Counted from the stretch's first letter, positions 23,459 through 32,921 are shown. The stretch: 64,000 nt of DNA from Cryobacterium flavum (GCF_900103805.1 NZ_FNIB01000011.1:1-64000), one strand, 5' to 3'. Notes: a model not told the origin generated them from the sequence alone. Translations and numbers: made by a program.

Positions 23459-26400
23459 GTGTGGCACCTCGATAGAAAACAAGACGACGACGACGTGCTT
23501 TCCAAGTACCTGGACGTCGTTCCCGTCGACCCTCAAAACGTGACGAGTCCACACAACCTCAGTCTGGGCGATCCGGCGTTCACCGCCGGTAACATCGCCG
23601 AGCCGGTCTGGCAGCGCTGGCGCGACGAACTCGCCGCGCTCGGCGGCCGCTCCCCGCTGCTGCACTTCACCGATGAAGCCCGCACCCGCATCGAGCTGAG
23701 CGCCACGCATCCCGGCGGTCTGCCGCAGTTCATCATCGGCAAGACCACCCTGCTGTCCAACCTCATTCGCGATGAGCTTGCGCTGCGTAACGCCCGCCTG
23801 GCCGCGAACGAGATCACGCAGAAGGGCATCGAACTGCGCTCCATGCGCGGCCTCGAATCGGTCAATCTCGCCATCGGCCTCGCCGAATGGCGCTATCAGG
23901 ATGTGGACTACAGCGCCCCGGTGCTGCTGCGCCCCCTCGCCATTCGCCGCTACGGCCGCGACTACGAACTCAAGCTCAAGGGCCAGCCCTTTCTCAACCC
24001 GGAACTCGCCCGTGCCCTGAAGGACCAGTTTCAGATCGTGCTCGACGCCGACGCTTTTGTGGCGCTCGCCGTGACTAACGGCGCGTTCAAACCGCAACCG
24101 GTCATCGACCGTCTGCGCGGGTTGACCTCACACCTGCCCTGGTTCAACGTCGTGCCGCGCCTAGTGGTCTCAAGCTTCGCCGACGTGGGGCGGGCGCTGG
24201 CCGCCGACGCGTCGAACCTTGACCATCCGCTGCTCGACGCCGTGGCCGGCAACAAGACCGCCCGCCGCAACATCGAGACGGCGTACAACCCGGTGGTTCC
24301 GATCGGACAGGATGCCAGGCCGCCGGCCACCGACACGCTGCTCGGCGACGCCGACTCCGAGCAGGAGAACGTTGTCGCGCAGATCGCGGCCGGCAACTCC
24401 CTCGTCGTGAAAACCTTGCCCGGTACCGGCGGCACTCAGACCATCGTCAACGCGATCGGCTCGCTCGTGGCCCAGCACAAGCGGGTGCTCGTGGTGAGCG
24501 CCCGCCGTTCGAGCCTCGACGGCATCCACGGCCGCCTCGTGCAGGTGGGCCTGCCCGGCATCGCCGTGACCCCGCGCACCCTGCGCCGCGACCTGATCCA
24601 ATCGATCACCCGCAATGAGAAGGCCGCCCAGCCGCGCGTCGGCGACGTCGACGACGCCCTTGTGCGCCTCCGCAAGGTGCTGCTCGACTACCGGTCGGCG
24701 CTCACCCGCCGCGACTCGGCCCTCGGAGTCTCCGTGCTCGACGCGCTCGGTGAACTGGCCCGCTTGGCCCAGCTGCCCGAGCCGCCGTCGACCACCGCCC
24801 GCCTCGACCGCCAGGCCCTCGAACTGCTCGCCCATTCCCGGTCAGCCGCTGCCAACACCCTGATCAAGGCCGCCGTGCTCGGCGAGTTCCGCTACGGTCC
24901 CGGCGACTCGCCCTGGTACGGTGCCTCGTTCACCTCCACAGCGGATGCCTCCAACAGCCACCAGCTCGCCAAACGCATCAACCAGATCGAACTGCCGCGT
25001 TTGCTTGAACGGGCCAACGGCCTCATCGGCCAGACCCGGCTGCGCCCGTTCGAGACCATCAACGAGCTCGGCATCTACCTGCGCCTGCTGCTGGATATTC
25101 GCGAAACGCTCGACAAGTTTCAGCCCGGGGTTTACGACCGGTCGCTCACCGAGCTGATCGCCGCCACCTCGTCGCGCCGCGAATCGTCGGAGATGAGTTC
25201 GGCCAGCCGCAGAAGGCTGCGTAAGCTCGCCGAGGAATACCAGCGCCCCGGCGTGCGGGTCAACGACATGAACGAGAGCCTCCGCCGCATCCAAAGCCAG
25301 CGCACGCTCTGGCAGCGCTATGCCGCCGCCGGTGTCACGCCCGAGGTGCCGGTCGGCATCAACGATGTGCACGTCGCTTTTCAGCGAGTCTCCGAAGACC
25401 TCGGTCTGCTCGACGTTCCGCTCGGCACGATTGGCACGACGCGCGCTCTCACCGGGCGCCAAATCAATGAGCTCGTGTCGATGATTTCCGGCCTCGCCGC
25501 CGAGAGCGAGGTGCTCGCGAACCTGCATGAGCGCACCGCACTGCTGGCAACGCTGCGCGAGCACAACCTCGACCCGCTGATGACCGATTTGTCCCAGCGA
25601 CATGTCTCGGAGGAGAACGTCGCCGCCGAGCTCGAGCTGGCCTGGTGGCAGTCCGTGCTCGAGATCATGCTCGCGAGCGACCGGGCGTTGCTCGGCGCCA
25701 ACACTGCGGTATTGGACCGCCTCGAGGCCGATTTCAAACTCGTCGACGAGGCGCACGCATCCGCTACCGGCAAGCTTTTGGCCTGGCTGCTCGCCGAAAC
25801 GTGGAAGATCGGCGTCGTCGACTTTCCCGAGGAAGCCGACCAGCTGCGCCGCCTGCTGCGCGCCGACCGCGCCACCCCGGCCCGGCTGAACGAAGTTGCC
25901 CCGCACCTCGGCCGCGTCCTCGCCCCGGTCTGGCTGGCCTCGCCGTATGAGATCGCCGGCATCAGCGACCAGATCACCTTCGACACCGTGCTGCTCGTCG
26001 ACGCCGGCGCCACAACCCTCGCCGAAAACGTCGGCGCGATTCGCCGCGGCCGCCAGATCGTGGCGTTCGGCGACCCGGTCACCCAGACCCCGTCGGCCTT
26101 CGAGACCGGTATCGCCGGCTCAGGGGAGACGGCCGCGCCCGAGGTCTCGGTGGACGCCCTGCACGCCGACTCCGCCCTGGCCCGCCTCGGCGAACTGCTG
26201 CCGACCCTCACCCTGACCCGCAGCTACCGGGCCGGCGGCGAAGACCTCGCCGAACTCGTCAACCACCGTTTCTACGGCGGACGCATCGACTCCCTGCCCT
26301 GGGCCGGCAGTTTTCTCGGCCACGGCAGCCTCACCATCAACTATGTGGCCGGCGGCCGCGGCATGCCCGACGCCGACAGCGGTGCCATCGAGAGCGTCGA

Positions 26401-27229
26401 CGCCGAGGTTGTCAAGGTCGTCGACCTCGTGCTCGACCACGCGTCAAAGCGCCCGCGCGAATCGCTCATGGTGATCACCGCGAGCACCCGGCACGCCGTG
26501 CGCGTGCAGCAGGCCGTGCTCGCCGCGTTCGCCAAGCGCACCGACCTCTCGGACTTCATTTTGAAGGACCGCAGCGAACCGTTCACCGTGCTCACCCTCG
26601 AGCAGGCCGTCGCGCAAAGCCGCGACCGGGTGATCTTCTCGATCGGCTACGGCCGCACCCCGCACGGTCGCCTGTTGTCGAACTTCGGTTCGCTCGGCGA
26701 GCCCGGCGGCGAACGCCTGCTCGCGATCGGCATGACCCGCGCCCGCCGCGCGCTCGACATCGTCTCGTGCTTCCGCCCGGCCGACATCGACGAGGACCGC
26801 CAGCGCCACGGCATCCTCGCCCTGTCCCAGGTGCTCAGCGAAACTGAAGCGCGGCGCGACGAGGTGCAGGTGCCCGACGCGAGCGAGGCAATGCTGGTCG
26901 ACCTCGGCGGCCGCCTCGAAAAGCTCGGCCTCACCGTGCGCCTCGGCCACCGCGGCAAGCTCGCCCTCGCCGCGTCCTACGGCACCCGCGCGATCGTCGT
27001 CGAAACGGATGCCGTCGTCGGCCGCGCCAGCCTGCGCGAGTCCCTGCGGCTGCGCCCCGAAGTGCTGCGACGCCTCGGCTGGCACTACCTGCGCGTGCAC
27101 AGCTTCGAGCTGTTCAGTAACCCCGACGCCGTTGCCGCGCGCGTCGCTGCGATCGCCGGTATGCCCAAAACGGATGCCGCTCCCTTTTCGACCGGCGACC
27201 CGATCGCTCCGAAGCGGCCTGGCGCGTGA
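23459..27229 (+). CDS. Large helicase-like (SF1/UvrD-type) protein with degenerate ATPase motifs
   Basis: A 1256-residue protein resembling the large actinobacterial DNA-helicase-like family with an N-terminal DUF region and a C-terminal SF1 core. At the Walker A position it reads LPGTGGTQT near residues 320-328, where active enzymes have Lys before the Thr; here it is Gly. At Walker B it reads LLVDAGATTLAE, with Ala for the catalytic Glu. Motif III-like GDPVTQTP and C-terminal motif V/VI-like blocks (TLEQAVAQSRDRVIFS; LLAIGMTRARRALDIV) are kept. The C-terminus has a REase-like fold (LGHRGKLALAASYG). So the architecture is a helicase, but ATP hydrolysis is doubtful. It overlaps the next small gene by 4 bp. 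Confidence 0.8.
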   Translation: MWHLDRKQDDDDVLSKYLDVVPVDPQNVTSPHNLSLGDPAFTAGNIAEPVWQRWRDELAALGGRSPLLHFTDEARTRIELSATHPGGLPQFIIGKTTLLSNLIRDELALRNARLAANEITQKGIELRSMRGLESVNLAIGLAEWRYQDVDYSAPVLLRPLAIRRYGRDYELKLKGQPFLNPELARALKDQFQIVLDADAFVALAVTNGAFKPQPVIDRLRGLTSHLPWFNVVPRLVVSSFADVGRALAADASNLDHPLLDAVAGNKTARRNIETAYNPVVPIGQDARPPATDTLLGDADSEQENVVAQIAAGNSLVVKTLPGTGGTQTIVNAIGSLVAQHKRVLVVSARRSSLDGIHGRLVQVGLPGIAVTPRTLRRDLIQSITRNEKAAQPRVGDVDDALVRLRKVLLDYRSALTRRDSALGVSVLDALGELARLAQLPEPPSTTARLDRQALELLAHSRSAAANTLIKAAVLGEFRYGPGDSPWYGASFTSTADASNSHQLAKRINQIELPRLLERANGLIGQTRLRPFETINELGIYLRLLLDIRETLDKFQPGVYDRSLTELIAATSSRRESSEMSSASRRRLRKLAEEYQRPGVRVNDMNESLRRIQSQRTLWQRYAAAGVTPEVPVGINDVHVAFQRVSEDLGLLDVPLGTIGTTRALTGRQINELVSMISGLAAESEVLANLHERTALLATLREHNLDPLMTDLSQRHVSEENVAAELELAWWQSVLEIMLASDRALLGANTAVLDRLEADFKLVDEAHASATGKLLAWLLAETWKIGVVDFPEEADQLRRLLRADRATPARLNEVAPHLGRVLAPVWLASPYEIAGISDQITFDTVLLVDAGATTLAENVGAIRRGRQIVAFGDPVTQTPSAFETGIAGSGETAAPEVSVDALHADSALARLGELLPTLTLTRSYRAGGEDLAELVNHRFYGGRIDSLPWAGSFLGHGSLTINYVAGGRGMPDADSGAIESVDAEVVKVVDLVLDHASKRPRESLMVITASTRHAVRVQQAVLAAFAKRTDLSDFILKDRSEPFTVLTLEQAVAQSRDRVIFSIGYGRTPHGRLLSNFGSLGEPGGERLLAIGMTRARRALDIVSCFRPADIDEDRQRHGILALSQVLSETEARRDEVQVPDASEAMLVDLGGRLEKLGLTVRLGHRGKLALAASYGTRAIVVETDAVVGRASLRESLRLRPEVLRRLGWHYLRVHSFELFSNPDAVAARVAAIAGMPKTDAAPFSTGDPIAPKRPGA

Positions 27230-27444
27230 ATGCTTCTGACGGTGTGCCGCCTCTCGGAACGGCTCGTCAGCCGATCGTGAAGGCCGCAGGCAAGGCTCGG
27301 CGCGCCAAGCTGCTGCCGGCACCGGACACCGACCCCAACCCGCACCCGCCCGTGCTGCGCGAAGAGGGCGGCGTCGCGCACACCGGAAGTGCGCCCAGCG
27401 CCAACGAGTCGCAACTGCGGCAGGATCGCCCGCCGCACTGGTAG
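27226..27444 (+). CDS. Small conserved-type protein coupled to the helicase-like gene
   Basis: A 72-residue protein whose GTG start overlaps the stop of the upstream gene (GTGA), indicating translational coupling. It is Pro- and Ala-rich, likely disordered, and ends NESQLRQDRPPHW, a C-terminal pattern I recall in small actinobacterial proteins encoded next to such helicase-like genes. No domain or localisation signal is visible; it may be a partner of the large protein. Confidence 0.65.
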   Translation: MNASDGVPPLGTARQPIVKAAGKARRAKLLPAPDTDPNPHPPVLREEGGVAHTGSAPSANESQLRQDRPPHW

Positions 27445-27882
27445 TTAGTGCTTGGGGCCCTGGTCAGCGGCGGCGTTCTTGGCCAGAAGATCACGGATCT
27501 CCGTGAGCAGGTCGAGCTCGGTGGTGGGGTCCACGACGACGGCCGCGGGAATACCCGCGTTGCGGCGGCGGTCCTGCGACTCCTTCAGCTTGTTGAGCGG
27601 CAGCACGAAGACGAAATACACCACGGCAGCGATCAGTACGAAGTTGATGATCGCTGCGATGACCGCTCCGAGCATAAGCGTCGGCGGATTCTCGCCGGAG
27701 CGCAACGGAATCGGCAGGGCTTCGGCGAGGGTCGCGGCATCGAATAGCGCGGCGATCAGTGGGTTGAAGATGTTAACGACGATGGCGGTAACCACGGCGG
27801 TGAACGCCGTGCCGATGACGACCGCGACGGCGAGGTCGATGACGTTGCCGCGCATGATGAATTCTTTGAAACCGTTGATCAC
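27445..27882 (-). CDS. mscL: Large-conductance mechanosensitive channel
   Basis: A 145-residue pentameric channel that opens under membrane tension to release solutes on osmotic downshock. It starts INGFKEFIMRGNVIDLAVA (after the initiator), the classic MscL N-terminal and TM1 sequence, followed by a periplasmic loop, TM2 (IINFVLIAAVVYFVFV) and a charged C-terminal helix (ELDLLTEIRDLL). The GTG at 27882 is chosen because it matches family N-termini and has TGGAG upstream; an earlier in-frame ATG at 27930 would add 16 unusual residues. It is convergent with the preceding small gene, with stops adjacent. Confidence 0.93.
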   Translation of the reverse strand: MINGFKEFIMRGNVIDLAVAVVIGTAFTAVVTAIVVNIFNPLIAALFDAATLAEALPIPLRSGENPPTLMLGAVIAAIINFVLIAAVVYFVFVLPLNKLKESQDRRRNAGIPAAVVVDPTTELDLLTEIRDLLAKNAAADQGPKH

Positions 27883-27934
27883 GGGGTGCTCCAATCGAAT
27901 GACTTGGGAGACCGTCTTTGTCAGCGCCATCTAC

Positions 27935-28285
27935 CTAAGACGCCTTCGCGGCCGGAACGGAGGAGGACGATGTCGACGACTTGGCGGGCGTGCTGTCGGG
28001 CTTCTTCTCGGATTTCTTCTCGGCCGGCTTACTCGCCGACGAGTCGGACGTGTCGGCAGACTTCTCGGCCGGCTTGCGATCGAGGTTGGGATTGGACCGC
28101 TTCGAGTCCGACTTGGAGTCGTTGCTGTAGAAACCGGAGCCGCTGAAGGTCACGCCGATCGAGGAGAACACCTTGCGCAGCTTTCCCTGGCAGGTCGGGC
28201 ACACCGTGAGCGAGTGGTCGGTGAAGGCCTGCTGGATATCGAAGGCGGTGTCGCACTCGGTGCAACGGTAAGAGTAGGTAGGCAC
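27935..28285 (-). CDS. FmdB family zinc-ribbon regulatory protein
   Basis: A 116-residue protein. The first 45 residues form the FmdB zinc ribbon with paired Cys motifs (YRCTECDTAF and TVCPTCQGKL). The rest is a low-complexity Ser/Lys/Ala tail, probably disordered. The role is unknown; family members are suggested to be small regulatory proteins. It lies 52 bp before mscL in the same direction, a common actinobacterial neighbourhood. Confidence 0.88.
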   Translation of the reverse strand: MPTYSYRCTECDTAFDIQQAFTDHSLTVCPTCQGKLRKVFSSIGVTFSGSGFYSNDSKSDSKRSNPNLDRKPAEKSADTSDSSASKPAEKKSEKKPDSTPAKSSTSSSSVPAAKAS

Positions 28286-28392
28286 TGCATCTCCAGCTGG
28301 TTGAGCCGACAGGCAAACGCCTGCCAGTACTAAGGTTATGCGCGCCCAAGGGCCCGCACGTTCAGAATGCGCGTCATGAGCGGTAAAAACGG

Positions 28393-28971
28393 TCAGAAAG
28401 CGATGATTCTGGTCGGCGTTACGAGGCCGTTGACCGGCTGATCGTGCACCTCGCGAGGAACTTCCTGCAGATATTCACTGTCGAACACCACGGCGTAGAC
28501 CGGCGGGCACTTCTCCATCGATCCGAGGGTCTTGTCGAAGTAGCCGCGACCCCAGCCCATGCGCAGTCCGTCCTCACCGACGGCCGCCGCCGGAACGATG
28601 ATGAGGTCGACATCGTTGATGGCGATCGGGCCGAGCAGGGTTCCGACGGCTTCTGGCACCCCCGAAATGCCGGTGAATTCTTCCTCACCGTCGCCGACGG
28701 TCCAATCGAGCAGGCCGTCTTCGCGTGAAATCGGAAACAGAATCCGGATGCCTTCTGCCGTGGCCCAGTTGAGAAAAGGTCGAGTATCTGGCTCGTTGCG
28801 AGCTGATAAATAACAGGAGATCGACCGCGCCGACAGGTCGAGCACGAGGCTTTGCAGGTTTTCGGTGAAGCCGGCCGTGGCGGCCTCGCGTTCCGAGGAG
28901 GTCATGTTCTGGCGGCGTTCGCGCAATTCCGCTCTCAGCGCACGCTTGTAATGACCTGTGTCGGAGTCCAT
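28393..28971 (-). CDS. 5-formyltetrahydrofolate cyclo-ligase
   Basis: A 192-residue enzyme of folate metabolism that converts 5-formyl-THF to 5,10-methenyl-THF using ATP. Family features are the N-terminal KRALRAELRERRQ helix, YLSARNEPDTRPFL, and the C-terminal GWGRGYFDKTL signature with the conserved glycine-rich ATP loop. The ATG at 28971 is chosen with GTAGGA 8 nt upstream; the frame is open further up to 29112, overlapping the divergent galU. Gene order MTHF synthetase / galU divergent is common in actinobacteria. Confidence 0.9.
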   Translation of the reverse strand: MDSDTGHYKRALRAELRERRQNMTSSEREAATAGFTENLQSLVLDLSARSISCYLSARNEPDTRPFLNWATAEGIRILFPISREDGLLDWTVGDGEEEFTGISGVPEAVGTLLGPIAINDVDLIIVPAAAVGEDGLRMGWGRGYFDKTLGSMEKCPPVYAVVFDSEYLQEVPREVHDQPVNGLVTPTRIIAF

Positions 28972-29005
28972 ATAAGGCATCCTACTTGCCACTAACCTAG
29001 TGCCC

Positions 29006-29899
29006 ATGGGTACCCCGATAACTAAAGCCGTCATTCCCGCAGCTGGACTCGGAACACGCTTCCTCCCAGCGACCAAGGCCATGCCGAAGGAGATGTTGCC
29101 GGTCGTTGACAAGCCGGCGATTCAATATGTCGTCGAAGAAGCCGTCGCGGCCGGCCTCAGCGACGTACTGATGGTTACCGGTCGCAACAAGAATGCCCTG
29201 GAAAACCACTTCGACCGCATGACCGAACTTGAGGCCATGCTCGAACGCAAGGGCGACCAGACCCGGCTCGCCAAGGTGCGCGAATCCAACGAACTCGCCG
29301 ACATCCACTATGTGCGTCAGGGCGACCCGCGCGGACTCGGCCACGCCGTGCTGCGCTCGCGCATGCACGTGGGCAACGAGCCCTTCGCGGTGCTGCTCGG
29401 TGACGACATCATCGACGCCCGCGACCCGCTGCTGACCCGCATGCTCGAGGAACAGGTCAAGCGCGGTGCCAGCATCGTGGCTCTGCTCGAGGTGGACCCC
29501 TCGCAGATTCATATGTATGGCGCGGCCGCGGTCGAGTCCACCGACGATCCCGACGTCGTGCGCATCACCGGCCTGGTCGAAAAGCCGAGCGCCGCCGATG
29601 CCCCCTCGAACCTCGCCATCATCGGTCGCTACGTGCTGCGCCCCGAAGTCTTCGATATTCTGGAACACACGGCGCCCGGCAAGGGCAACGAGATTCAGCT
29701 CACCGACGCCCTGCAGGAGATGGCCGTCAACCCCGAGTCGACCGGCGGCGTATATGGCCTGATCTTTCGCGGTCGGCGCTATGACACCGGCGATCGGCTC
29801 GATTACATCAAGGCCATTGTGCAACTCGCCGTCGATCGTGAAGATCTCGGTGCCGACCTGAAACCGTGGCTGCGCGAATTCGTCGCCACGCTCGACTAA
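29006..29899 (+). CDS. galU: UTP-glucose-1-phosphate uridylyltransferase
   Basis: A ~297-residue nucleotidyltransferase making UDP-glucose. The N-terminal nucleotide-binding signature is AAGLGTRFLPATKAMPKE, followed by PVVDKPAIQYVVEEA, GLGHAVLRSR and GDDIIDARDP, then the VEKPSAADAPSN loop and the metal/product site near GDRLDYIKA. The ATG at 29006 gives the usual MGTPITKAV start; a GTG at 29000 is also possible. It is followed by an acetyltransferase gene and a membrane protein, a frequent actinobacterial order. Confidence 0.94.
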   Translation: MGTPITKAVIPAAGLGTRFLPATKAMPKEMLPVVDKPAIQYVVEEAVAAGLSDVLMVTGRNKNALENHFDRMTELEAMLERKGDQTRLAKVRESNELADIHYVRQGDPRGLGHAVLRSRMHVGNEPFAVLLGDDIIDARDPLLTRMLEEQVKRGASIVALLEVDPSQIHMYGAAAVESTDDPDVVRITGLVEKPSAADAPSNLAIIGRYVLRPEVFDILEHTAPGKGNEIQLTDALQEMAVNPESTGGVYGLIFRGRRYDTGDRLDYIKAIVQLAVDREDLGADLKPWLREFVATLD

Positions 29900-29939
29900 A
29901 TCATCACCCAGCTTCCATTCCAGAACAGACAGGCGAACC

Positions 29940-30599
29940 GTGCCGATCGCAATTCCGACCCTTCGTGAGGGCGCCGTCACCCTGCGCCCCATCCGCTTGC
30001 GCGATGCGCGCACCCTCGAGGGCGAATTGCTGGCCAACCGGTCGTGGCTGCGCAAGTGGGAGGCGACCAATCCGTACGCGCCGATGTCCTTCGACACGCG
30101 GGCGAGTATCCGTAGTCTGTTGACGCACTCACGGTCGGGCCACGGTCTGCCGTTCATCGTGGAGCAGGACGGTGAACTGGCTGGCCAGCTCAACGTCTCG
30201 TCGATCACTTGGGGATCGCTGTCGTCGGCGACGATCGGATACTGGGTGAGCGAGAAATTCGCTGGCCAGTCGGTTACTCCCACGGCCGTGGCCCTCGCCA
30301 CCGATTACTGCTTCTACCAGCTCGGCCTGCATCGCATGGAAATCTGCATCCGCCCCGAGAACAAGGCCAGCCTGCGCGTCGTCGAGAAACTCGGCTTTCG
30401 GTACGAGGGACTGCGCCGCCGCTATATCCACATCAACGGCGACTGGCGCGATCACTTTTGCTTCGGTCTGGTCGCCGAGGAACTCGGCCAGGGCGTCATG
30501 CGTCGCTGGCAGGATGGCCTGGTGCCAGCGGATGCCGCGAGCGTCACCACGGCAGATCTCGAGTCGGCCGCGCATCCGGTGCGTGTCATCACCCGATGA
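29940..30599 (+). CDS. GNAT family acetyltransferase (RimJ-like)
   Basis: A 219-residue N-acetyltransferase of the RimJ/RimL type, which may modify protein N-termini such as ribosomal protein S5. Family features: LRPIRLRDA at the start, IGYWVSEKFAGQSV in the acetyl-CoA binding strand-helix, and the C-terminal LHRMEICIRPENKASLRVVEKLGF block. The GTG start at 29940 is downstream of galU by 40 bp, so the genes are likely co-transcribed. Confidence 0.88.
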   Translation: MPIAIPTLREGAVTLRPIRLRDARTLEGELLANRSWLRKWEATNPYAPMSFDTRASIRSLLTHSRSGHGLPFIVEQDGELAGQLNVSSITWGSLSSATIGYWVSEKFAGQSVTPTAVALATDYCFYQLGLHRMEICIRPENKASLRVVEKLGFRYEGLRRRYIHINGDWRDHFCFGLVAEELGQGVMRRWQDGLVPADAASVTTADLESAAHPVRVITR

Positions 30600-30704
30600 C
30601 GGTGAAGAATTTCCCTGTTCGGGGGCAGGATCAGTGCATTAAGTTGGGTGACACACCGAGAGTAATCCTCGGCGGATGCGCCCGCGCCTCTTACCGTTGT
30701 CAAC

Positions 30705-31634
30705 ATGAGTAGTGAGGCATTGGGCGGCGGGGTCATGGTGGCGGTGGCTGCCGTGCTCTGGGTTGCCTATCTGATGCCCACCTGGTCGCGGCGCAAGCAG
30801 TATCAGGCGACCGAACGAAATGCGGTGCGATTGCAGCAGACACTGCGTATTCTGGCGGAAACAGCCGAGGTTCCTCAGCAAGTGCGGCTTGAGGCGACGG
30901 CTCGCACCGTGGCTGAGCAGCAGCGGGTTCTGGCCCGGGTCGAGCAGTCCGAACGGGTTGAAGCGCAGGCGGTAGCGGATGCTGCTCGCGACGTTCGCCG
31001 CGCAGCCGCCGCTGTGGCCGCCGCAGCCACACCGCGCCTGCCGGAGTCGCCGGTGAAGAAACTCCGCCGGCTTCGACGCTTTCGCGGCTTGGTGTCGACG
31101 ATTCTGCTGGCCGGCCTCGTGCTGGCTGGATCAGGAATCGCGCCCGCTCTGGCGGGTTCGTTCACCGCGCTGGTCAGCGGCGGAGTCGTCATGGTCGCCG
31201 CGTTCGGCATCCTGGGCCGCCTGGCCACGGTCGCCCGCTCTGCCCGCATCGTGCGGCTGGAAGCCCCGGTTGAGCTGCCAGTGCTGATCGGCCAGACCTT
31301 TGAACCCGTTCAGCTCGAAGAGACTCCGGTCGCCGCAGCCACTTGGACGCCCCAGCCGCTGCCACGCGCGCTGCACCTGTCGCGCGGATCCATCGCGCAG
31401 ACGGCGATGGCATCCGTTGAAGCGGCCAATCAGCTGCGCAAGGCTGCCGCCGAAGCGGAGGTAGCCCGCCGCGCCGCCGCGCTCGCCGAGGAAGCCAACC
31501 GGGCGGTCACGCCCTTGGTGCGCCCCGAGCCTGCCGCGGTGCCGAGTCGATTCGCGTCGATGGGTATCGTCGGTGAGACGGAGCCGGGCATGACCGACCT
31601 CGACGCCGTACTGCGTCGCCGTCGCGCGGTTTAG
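30705..31634 (+). CDS. Conserved-type actinobacterial membrane protein, unknown function
   Basis: A 309-residue protein. It has an N-terminal membrane helix (VMVAVAAVLWVAYLMP), a long Ala/Arg-rich coiled-coil region (residues ~30-110), then two adjacent membrane helices (STILLAGLVLAGSGIAPALAG and ALVSGGVVMVAAFGIL, each read as a segment) and a C-terminal cytoplasmic tail with another helical region. No enzymatic motif is seen. It follows galU and the acetyltransferase, an order seen in related genomes; possibly an envelope or cell-division-associated protein, but this is unproven. Confidence 0.75.
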   Translation: MSSEALGGGVMVAVAAVLWVAYLMPTWSRRKQYQATERNAVRLQQTLRILAETAEVPQQVRLEATARTVAEQQRVLARVEQSERVEAQAVADAARDVRRAAAAVAAAATPRLPESPVKKLRRLRRFRGLVSTILLAGLVLAGSGIAPALAGSFTALVSGGVVMVAAFGILGRLATVARSARIVRLEAPVELPVLIGQTFEPVQLEETPVAAATWTPQPLPRALHLSRGSIAQTAMASVEAANQLRKAAAEAEVARRAAALAEEANRAVTPLVRPEPAAVPSRFASMGIVGETEPGMTDLDAVLRRRRAV

Positions 31635-31734
31635 TTCGCCGCACTCGGGCGCCAGGCGCGGTCTCGAAATCGTGCCTCACGCTTGAAAGCGGTGAAACTG
31701 TCGCCCAGCCCGTGATATTCTTCAAAGGCAGTTT

Positions 31735-31810
31735 GGGGCTTTGGCGCAGTTGGTAGCGCGTCTCGTTCGCAATGAGAAGGTCAGGAGTTCGAATCTCCTA
31801 AGCTCCACCA
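31735..31810 (+). tRNA. tRNA-Ala (CGC anticodon)
   Basis: A complete cloverleaf: acceptor GGGGCTT pairs with AAGCTCC (one G-T wobble), the D-arm contains GCGCAGTTGGTAGCGC, the anticodon stem TCTCG/TGAGA closes the loop TTCGCAA with anticodon CGC, and the T-arm holds GTTCGAAT. The CCA end is encoded at 31808-31810. A hairpin terminator follows. Confidence 0.93.
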
Positions 31811-31819
31811 CACTGTAAG

Positions 31820-31847
31820 AAAAGTCCCGGCTTCGGTCGGGACTTTT
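31820..31847 (+). terminator. Rho-independent terminator after tRNA-Ala
   Basis: Arms AAAAGTCCCG and CGGGACTTTT around a GCTTCGGT loop, ending in a short T-run. It directly follows the tRNA. Confidence 0.85.
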
Positions 31848-31928
31848 CTCGTTCCCCGACCAGATTGCTGCCCGCTGCGGGTGGAGGGCCGGGCGAATGG
31901 GGCAGATTCCGTCGTCTCGCGTCGTTGG

Positions 31929-32801
31929 CTAGGTGAGTGGGGGCCGCTGCAGGATCTGGGTGACGCGGCTGGCCTCGTCGAGCAGCAGCTGGCCGAGCAC
32001 CTTCTGCCGTTCGGGCTTGAACCGTGGCTCGATTCCGGTGAGTGAGAGCGCCCAGCCCGGTCGTCCGCTGCGGTCGAAGATCGCTGCGCCCATGCCCCAG
32101 CTGCCCTCCAGAATGAGTCCGGGGTTGACCGCGTAACCGGTGACCCGGGTGCGTTCCAGATTGGCGCGGATGCTCGCGGGTGAATGCTGGGCGCCCCAGC
32201 GAGCCGCGATGGTCTCGGTTTCGCCGAGACCAGTGTCGGCGAGGAGGGCATCCACTTCGGCATCGGGCAGGTAGGCCAGAATCGCCATTCCAGCGGATGC
32301 GACCCCCAACGGAAAGCGCACCCCCTCGTGCAGCACGAAGGAGCGTATGGGGAAGCTGCCCTCCTCGCGGAGCAGGCAGACGGTTTCAGCGCCGCGCCGG
32401 ATGGAGAGGAACGCGCTTTCGCCGGTCTCCTCGGCGAGGCGAACGAGACTCGGTCGGGCGAGCTCTTCAATCGGGTAGCAGGCGGCGGCGACCGTTCCCA
32501 TGACAAAGACCTCTGGTCCGTAGTGCCAGGTGTGCCGCACGGCGTCATGGTCGAGCAGCCCCTCGGCGGCGAGCGAGGTGAGCAGTCGGTGCACCGTGGG
32601 CCGGGTCAGGCCGGAGTCCCGCACGATCTCGGCCAGGGGAGTGCCCGAAGGGTTTCGTCCGACCAGGCGCAACAATAGGGCAATTCGCGCCACGACCTGA
32701 GCGCCCTGCACGGGCTGGGCCAGCGGTGGCTGCTGGGCCGGGCATGGTGGCTGCGTTGTGTGGGCCTTCCGAGGCTCGCGGGCGGGCGACTGACCAGTCA
32801 T
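31929..32801 (-). CDS. IclR family transcriptional regulator
   Basis: A 290-residue regulator. The N-terminal winged helix-turn-helix is at ~60-115 (PLAEIVRDSGLTRPTVHRLL), followed by the IclR effector domain with the conserved GVRFPLGVASAGMAILAYL region. The ATG at 32801 has AAAGGAG five bases upstream. It is divergent from a CoA-transferase pair, and the 167-bp space between holds two GTCCAT-N3-ATGGAC-like palindromes, so it probably controls that pair and itself. The effector may be an aromatic-pathway intermediate such as beta-ketoadipate, but this is inferred from neighbours. Confidence 0.9.
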   Translation of the reverse strand: MTGQSPAREPRKAHTTQPPCPAQQPPLAQPVQGAQVVARIALLLRLVGRNPSGTPLAEIVRDSGLTRPTVHRLLTSLAAEGLLDHDAVRHTWHYGPEVFVMGTVAAACYPIEELARPSLVRLAEETGESAFLSIRRGAETVCLLREEGSFPIRSFVLHEGVRFPLGVASAGMAILAYLPDAEVDALLADTGLGETETIAARWGAQHSPASIRANLERTRVTGYAVNPGLILEGSWGMGAAIFDRSGRPGWALSLTGIEPRFKPERQKVLGQLLLDEASRVTQILQRPPLT

Positions 32802-32813
32802 ATCGACTCCTTT

Positions 32814-32828
32814 GTCCATAATGTGGAT
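32814..32828. promoter_or_regulatory. Putative IclR operator 1
   Basis: GTCCAT-AAT-GTGGAT, an imperfect copy of the palindrome at 32922-32936, placed 13 bp from the regulator's start codon. Its position fits autorepression. Confidence 0.5.
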
Positions 32829-32921
32829 GATTAGCAGCCTACTGTTCATGGGGTGGATTCTCATAAAACTAGCAATTGACAGGGCCTGCTGCGCCTGAAT
32901 ACCATGACGTTACGTGCCGAT

